DNA from: Alphaproteobacteria bacterium
GTDB taxonomy: Bacteria; Pseudomonadota; Alphaproteobacteria; ATCC43930; CGMCC-115725
Assembly (NCBI GenBank): GCA_030039775.1
Contig: JASHUX010000104.1
Span: 1-10,932, forward strand
Direction of reading: 5' to 3'
DNA: 10,932 bases
Shown: piece after piece, positions 7,170 through 10,932 of the stretch
How the letters are laid out: the number at the start of each line of letters is the position of its first letter
How positions within the stretch are numbered: position 1 is the stretch's first letter
Notes under the pieces: generated by a model
What the model was told of the DNA's origin: nothing
Seen by the model: only the letters and a program-made list of their open reading frames with translations
The model's database searches: none
Translations under genes and position numbers: made by a program

Positions 7170-8696
7170 ATGGCCAACGAATTCGTCGCCGATACCACCA
7201 GCGGCCAAATCCAGGGCGCGCTCGACGACGGCATCGTCACCTTCAAGGGCATCCCCTACGCCGCACCGCCCATCGGCGCGCTGCGCTTCATGCCGCCGGT
7301 CAAGCCGGCACCGTGGCAGGGCGTCCGCGACGCCACCAAATTCGGCGCGCGCGCCATGCAAAAGGAAGGCGCCATCGCCTTGGCGCCCGCGATCCGCGAG
7401 ATCTATTCCGACCCCGAACAGCAGCCGGTCAGCGAGGACTGTCTCGTCCTCAACGTTTGGACGCCGGCCCTCGACGATGGCGGCGACCGGCCGGTGATGG
7501 TGTGGCTTCATGGCGGCGCTTTCATCTCCGGCAACGGTTCGCAGCCGCGGCTCGACGGCACCAACCTCGCCGCGAAAGGCGATGTCGTGGTGGTTACGCT
7601 GAACCACCGTCTCGGCGCGTTCGGCTATCTCTATCTCGCCGAGATCGGCGGCGCCGATTACGCCCAGTCCGGCAATGTCGGCATGCTTGACATTGTCGCG
7701 GCACTCGAATGGGTGCGCGACAACATCGAAAAGTTCGGCGGCGATCCCGACAATGTCACCGTGTTCGGCGAGAGCGGCGGCGGCGCCAAGGGCTGCGTGC
7801 TGCTGGCGATGTCGTCGGCGCACGGTCTTTTCCATAAGGCGATTGTGCAAAGCGGTCCCTCGGTCGAGACCATGGATACGGCGTTAGCGACCGAGACGGC
7901 GCGCGCGGTGATGAAGGAAGCGGGCATCGCTTCCGTCGACGAGCTCGTGGCGCTTCCCGCGGAAAAATTGTTGGCGGCGCAGAACACGGTGCTGGCGCGA
8001 ATCAGCGCGCTGTCCTTCGCCAATCGCCGCAAACAAGGCTTCAACCCGGTGATCGACGGAACGATTTTGCCTGGCGGGCCGTTCGCGCCGACCGCGCCCG
8101 CGATCTCCAAGGACATTCCGTTGATGATCGGCACCAACAGGGACGAGATGAATCTGTTCTTCGGCCTGGCGCCTTGGGCGGAGAACGCGACCGATGCGAC
8201 GCTACCGGACGCGGCGCGCCAATTCCTCGGCGACCGCACACCCGGCATTGTCGCCGCGTACCGGACGGCCGACCCGGCCGCAAGCGCGCGCGACCTGGTG
8301 CTGCGCATTGCGACGGACCAATCGATCCGCATGCCGTCGCTCGTCATCGCCGACCGCAAGGTCGCGCAGCATGGCGCGCCCGTGTACGTCTATCTCTTCA
8401 CTTGGGCGACGCCGGTCGTGGACGGCAAACTCGGCTCGTGTCACGGGCTCGAAATTCCGTTCGTGTTCGACAATCTCGACAAGGTGCGGGTCACGGGCGA
8501 CGCGCCGACCCGCGGCGTGCTGGCCGACGCTATGAGCCGGGCCTGGATCGAGTTCGCTTACAAGGACAATCCCAACCACGGCGGCATTCCGTATTGGCCG
8601 GCTTATAGCAGTGCTGACCGCCCGACCATGATTTTCGATCTGCAATGCCGCGTCGAAAACGACCCCCTCGGCGCGGAGCGGAAAGCGTGGGGATGA
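7170..8696 (+). CDS. Type B carboxylesterase (alpha/beta hydrolase)
   Basis: This serine esterase of the carboxylesterase/para-nitrobenzyl-esterase family has 508 residues, typical of bacterial members. The sequence shows EDCLVLNVWTP, the oxyanion-hole motif WLHGGAF (H114, G115, G116) and the nucleophile elbow GESGGGAKG with S202. The acid residue is in GTNRDEMN (E326) and the histidine in GSCHGLEIPFVF (H425), so the Ser-Glu-His triad looks complete. No signal peptide follows the chosen ATG, so a cytoplasmic location is expected. The frame stays open 22 codons upstream, but that stretch overlaps the divergent gene's ribosome binding site and is not conserved-looking. GGA at 7160-7162 gives a modest ribosome binding site. 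Physiological substrate is unknown. It ends 4 nt before the stop of the convergent aldo/keto reductase gene. Confidence 0.94.
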   Translation: MANEFVADTTSGQIQGALDDGIVTFKGIPYAAPPIGALRFMPPVKPAPWQGVRDATKFGARAMQKEGAIALAPAIREIYSDPEQQPVSEDCLVLNVWTPALDDGGDRPVMVWLHGGAFISGNGSQPRLDGTNLAAKGDVVVVTLNHRLGAFGYLYLAEIGGADYAQSGNVGMLDIVAALEWVRDNIEKFGGDPDNVTVFGESGGGAKGCVLLAMSSAHGLFHKAIVQSGPSVETMDTALATETARAVMKEAGIASVDELVALPAEKLLAAQNTVLARISALSFANRRKQGFNPVIDGTILPGGPFAPTAPAISKDIPLMIGTNRDEMNLFFGLAPWAENATDATLPDAARQFLGDRTPGIVAAYRTADPAASARDLVLRIATDQSIRMPSLVIADRKVAQHGAPVYVYLFTWATPVVDGKLGSCHGLEIPFVFDNLDKVRVTGDAPTRGVLADAMSRAWIEFAYKDNPNHGGIPYWPAYSSADRPTMIFDLQCRVENDPLGAERKAWG

Positions 8697-8700
8697 GGGC

Positions 8701-9675
8701 TTAAAGCTGTACGTGCGCCATGGCCGCTTCGGGATAGCGCGATCCGGCCGCGGCGCCGGGCGGGATGGCGGCGCCGAGCCTCCCTATCTCGTCCGGCGTC
8801 AGTTTGATCGACAGCGCGCCGAGATTTTCATCGAGCCGCGCGATGCGTTTGGTACCGGGGATCGGCACCACATCGTCGCCCTGCGCCAGGAGCCACGCCA
8901 ATACAAGCTGGCCGGTGGTGCAGTTTTTCGCTTTCGCGATCGCTTCGACTTTGTCGACGAGGGCGCGGTTGTGCGCGAAATTCTGTTCGGCATAGCGCGG
9001 CATCATGCGGCCGGCCGGCGCTTCGGCGGCGGTCTTCACCGCGCCGGTAAGAAAACCGCGGCCTAACGGGGAATACGCGACGAAACCGATGCCAAGTTTG
9101 CGCGTCACACGCCGCGTCGCTTCGGCCTCGACGCGGTAGAGCAGCGAATATTCGGTCTGCACCGCCGCGATCGGATGCACCTTGTGGGCGCGGCGGATCG
9201 TATCAGGCGCGGCCTCGCTTAACCCGATGTGGCGCACCTTGCCTTGCTGCACCAATTTCGCCATCGCGCCGACCGTGTCCTCGATCGGCGTGTTGGGATC
9301 GACGCGGTGCTGGTAGTAGAGGTCGATATGATCGACGCCGAGCCGCTTCAGGCTCGCCTCGCACGCGCTTTGCACATAGACCGGCGTGCCGTCCACCGCG
9401 AACGCGTTGGCGCTCCGCTTCTGGCCGAACTTGGTGGCGAGCATCACCGCGCCGCGACGGCCTTTGATCGCGCGGGCGATCAGTTCCTCGTTGTGGCCGT
9501 TGCCATAGACGTCGGCCGTGTCGAGCAAGGTCTCGCCGCGGTCGAGGGCGTGGTGGATCACGGCGATTGAGGTGTCGTCGTCGGCCGGACCGTAGATGCT
9601 CGACATCGACATGCAGCCGAGCCCCATCGCCGGCACCGTCAATCCGCCCAATTTCCGCTGCTCGAGGGTTGCCAT
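8701..9675 (-). CDS. Aldo/keto reductase
   Basis: This NADPH-dependent (beta/alpha)8-barrel oxidoreductase reduces aldehydes or ketones. It has 324 residues, the usual family length. The catalytic tetrad can be placed: D52 (LLDTADVYG), Y57, K82 (LATKFG) and H123 (YYQHRVDP). Other features are GLGCMSMS near the N-terminus, [31 protein letters not shown] and the cofactor-binding [17 protein letters not shown]. It resembles the AKR group that includes YakC/AKR13-type enzymes, often linked to detoxification of reactive carbonyls, but the substrate cannot be told. The ATG is preceded by AGGAGG with 5-nt spacing, so the start is secure. It is convergent with the esterase gene and divergent from the small lipoprotein gene. 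Confidence 0.95.
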   Translation of the reverse strand: MATLEQRKLGGLTVPAMGLGCMSMSSIYGPADDDTSIAVIHHALDRGETLLDTADVYGNGHNEELIARAIKGRRGAVMLATKFGQKRSANAFAVDGTPVYVQSACEASLKRLGVDHIDLYYQHRVDPNTPIEDTVGAMAKLVQQGKVRHIGLSEAAPDTIRRAHKVHPIAAVQTEYSLLYRVEAEATRRVTRKLGIGFVAYSPLGRGFLTGAVKTAAEAPAGRMMPRYAEQNFAHNRALVDKVEAIAKAKNCTTGQLVLAWLLAQGDDVVPIPGTKRIARLDENLGALSIKLTPDEIGRLGAAIPPGAAAGSRYPEAAMAHVQL

Positions 9676-9937
9676 CTCTGCCTCCTATATTGCTCGCGTG
9701 AAATTTAGCGGATTCGCCAAGCGCCCGCATTTTTGCTTGATTGGTGTTCATATTATGTTCCGTTGTGCGGGTAGGCATTTCGAGCGGAGCGCGACGGCGT
9801 CAAACGACGACCCGGCATTCGTGGCATCACGGCGAGTCACGGACATTTTATTGTACCTGAGTGGCATGAGAGGCGGCCGAAGGCTTATATGTTATCGGTG
9901 CCGTTCGTTTCGCGGCCCACATTCAAAGGTGTATGCC
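9676..9937. other. Divergent intergenic gap with no recognised gene
   Basis: These 262 nt separate the aldo/keto reductase start (-) from the lipoprotein start (+). The stretch is less GC-rich than its surroundings in places (around 9700-9760 and 9845-9895). It should contain promoters in both directions. TTATAT and TATATG near 9885-9891 could be part of a -10 for the lipoprotein gene, but no partner -35 fits. No tRNA, clear hairpin terminator or repeat was seen. The frame of the lipoprotein stays open leftward through this gap, but the residues look like random translation. Confidence 0.4.
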
Positions 9938-10153
9938 ATGCGTTTCGCACTAATTGCCCTCGGTCTGCTTGCGCTGGGCGCTTGCACGCCGGGACCGCTC
10001 CCCCCTGCACAAGTCAGCGACGCCTCGGATTTGAAAAAATTTGTCGAGCCGACCAACGGCGCCGCCTATTCGCAAAGCAACGAGTACTATTACCGCGACG
10101 GCTCCAGTACCGGCTACCAAGGACCGTCCGGGGACCTTATCCGGGTGAAGTAG
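9938..10153 (+). CDS. Small predicted lipoprotein of unknown function
   Basis: This is a 71-residue protein with a short lipoprotein signal: MR, a hydrophobic run FALIALGLLALGA and a lipobox LGAC with the lipidated cysteine at residue 16. The predicted mature part is about 56 residues, starts CTPGPLPPAQ, and has a Pro/Gly/Ser/Tyr-rich tail with YYYRDG and GYQGPSGDLIRVK. It is probably anchored in a membrane facing the periplasm; the residue after Cys is Thr, not the Asp inner-membrane retention signal, so outer-membrane sorting is possible. AAAGG at 9925-9929 sits 8 nt before the ATG and favours this start over longer in-frame alternatives. I do not recognise the family. A hairpin follows the stop within 6 nt. 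Confidence 0.75.
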   Translation: MRFALIALGLLALGACTPGPLPPAQVSDASDLKKFVEPTNGAAYSQSNEYYYRDGSSTGYQGPSGDLIRVK

Positions 10154-10156
10154 CCG

Positions 10157-10932
10157 TTAGCGCGCCTTTTCGAGGGCGCGCTCGACTCGGCGCAACCGGT
10201 CGGCCGGATCGATCGCGACCGACGACAGGATTTCGAGGCGGGTATCCTCGAAGACATGAACCTTGCCGCGTCGGCGGCGGCGCCATGACATGACCGCCGC
10301 GTCGCGCGCCGCCAGCAATTCGAGAATGTCCGGATGGTAGAGGCGGAGCAAGGCGCACAGCCAGCGATTGACCGGCCACCCGGGCCGCGCCAGCTCGATC
10401 GAAAAACGCTCGAGCATGGCCGTAACATCGGCCGCCGCGTACCAGGTTTCGCCGGTCACCCACCGGTTCGTCGTGAAGAGCCGGGTCGGCGTTCCGGTCT
10501 CGTCCAGCGAAATTGCGACGATGTGGCTGAACTTGTCGTTGCCGTCGCCCTGGTTGGGCTGTGTCGCCGGCGGCGACGGCGGATCGATGGGCTGTGACGG
10601 CGCATCGGCAATGGCAAGCTCCGGCATCACTAGGGGACGGACGCCGGTCGGCATGCCCCGGGGCCGCATGAAGGTGTGGAAATGACCGTGCTCGCGGTGA
10701 CGGTCGCCGCTTCGCGAGGCGGCGGCGTGGCGATGATAGAAGAACTGGGAATGGGTCGCGGCATCATAGACGTCGCCCGGCGGATAGTGGGTCCAGTCGG
10801 CCGGCGCCTCACCGCTGAGCAATTGACCGAGAATTGTGTCGCCGGTCTTGGCGAGAATTCGTTGCCAGTCGTGCAATTCGCGTCCGGCCTGCTGCATGAC
10901 GGTCAGCGCGGCGCGGCCCAGCGCCTCTACAT
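10157..10932 (-). CDS. Conserved protein of unknown function with His-rich motif (5' end beyond window)
   Basis: The frame is open from the stop at 10157 to the right edge, so the gene probably starts outside the window; an internal Met at 10897 would give 246 residues. Numbering from that Met, the sequence shows WTHYPPGDVYD (35-45), a histidine cluster with H55, H57, H67, H70, H72 and H74 inside FFYHRH and HGHFHTF, and then MRPRGMP. A Pro-rich low-complexity stretch (PSQPIDPPSPPATQP) is followed by SHIVAISLDETGTPTRLFTTNRWVTGETWYAA and a basic segment WRRRRRGK. The spaced histidines suggest metal binding, but this is inference. From memory it resembles proteins listed as DUF6969; I could not verify this. 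No signal peptide or membrane helix is visible in the part seen. It converges on the lipoprotein gene with 3 nt between stops. Confidence 0.8.
   Translation of the reverse strand, partial: VEALGRAALTVMQQAGRELHDWQRILAKTGDTILGQLLSGEAPADWTHYPPGDVYDAATHSQFFYHRHAAASRSGDRHREHGHFHTFMRPRGMPTGVRPLVMPELAIADAPSQPIDPPSPPATQPNQGDGNDKFSHIVAISLDETGTPTRLFTTNRWVTGETWYAAADVTAMLERFSIELARPGWPVNRWLCALLRLYHPDILELLAARDAAVMSWRRRRRGKVHVFEDTRLEILSSVAIDPADRLRRVERALEKAR
10159..10182. terminator. Hairpin after the lipoprotein gene, possible terminator
   Basis: An 8-bp perfect inverted repeat AGCGCGCC / GGCGCGCT with an 8-nt loop (TTTTCGAG) starts 5 nt after the lipoprotein stop. It overlaps the last codons of the convergent gene, encoding its RALEKAR end. 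There is no T-run after the stem, and repeat-like GCGC words are common in such GC-rich coding sequence, so the call is tentative. Confidence 0.3.

Noticed and set aside
6529..7497. Plus-strand ORF of about 322 codons crossing the NAD(P)-binding protein gene and the esterase start
   Set aside because: Its first part is antisense to a gene with a perfect ribosome binding site and Rossmann motif, and its second part is out of frame with the esterase. It has no plausible start signal or domain.
9596..9937. N-terminal extension of the lipoprotein frame
   Set aside because: The upstream part overlaps the aldo/keto reductase coding region in antisense and would bury the signal peptide and lipobox inside the protein.
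1..10932. tRNA, rRNA, CRISPR arrays, insertion-sequence ends and phage or defence genes
   Set aside because: None could be recognised by reading either strand; no direct-repeat/spacer pattern or transposase motif was seen.

Overview
The window looks like a chromosomal segment of a GC-rich alphaproteobacterium. This rests on the strong G/C preference at third codon positions, the style of the protein sequences and the otsB-otsA gene order; no marker gene fixes the genus. No rRNA, tRNA, CRISPR array, insertion sequence or phage gene was seen. Most genes are ordinary housekeeping or metabolic genes, and I do not see an obvious new defence or mobile system.

Left part (1-5642, all on +). The window opens inside a comM/yifB-type Mg-chelatase-like AAA+ ATPase gene. 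An internal deletion has removed the Walker B region and shifted the frame, so it is a pseudogene. Next comes a tight run of four genes. cydA and cydB encode a cytochrome bd (cyanide-insensitive-like, short Q-loop) quinol oxidase. otsB and otsA encode the trehalose-6-phosphate phosphatase and synthase. Gaps are 1, 4 and 57 nt, so the four genes could be one transcription unit pairing a low-oxygen or stress oxidase with production of a compatible solute.

Middle part (5643-7169, on -). A siderophore-interacting (ferric-siderophore reductase type) flavoprotein gene converges on otsA, with a perfect 7-bp hairpin between them. Upstream of it lies a 25-bp imperfect palindrome that looks like an operator. 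Further upstream is a small NmrA/YwnB-like NAD(P)-binding protein gene with a very strong ribosome binding site.

Right part (7170-10932). A type B carboxylesterase (+) is divergent from the NAD(P)-binding protein gene. It converges, with only 4 nt between stop codons, on an aldo/keto reductase (-). After a 262-nt gap with no gene comes a 71-residue predicted lipoprotein (+). The window ends in a histidine-rich conserved protein of unknown function (-), whose 5' end runs off the edge.

The most informative observations are the comM lesion, the cyd-ots gene cluster, the palindrome before the siderophore-interacting gene, and the uncharacterised His-motif protein at the right edge.
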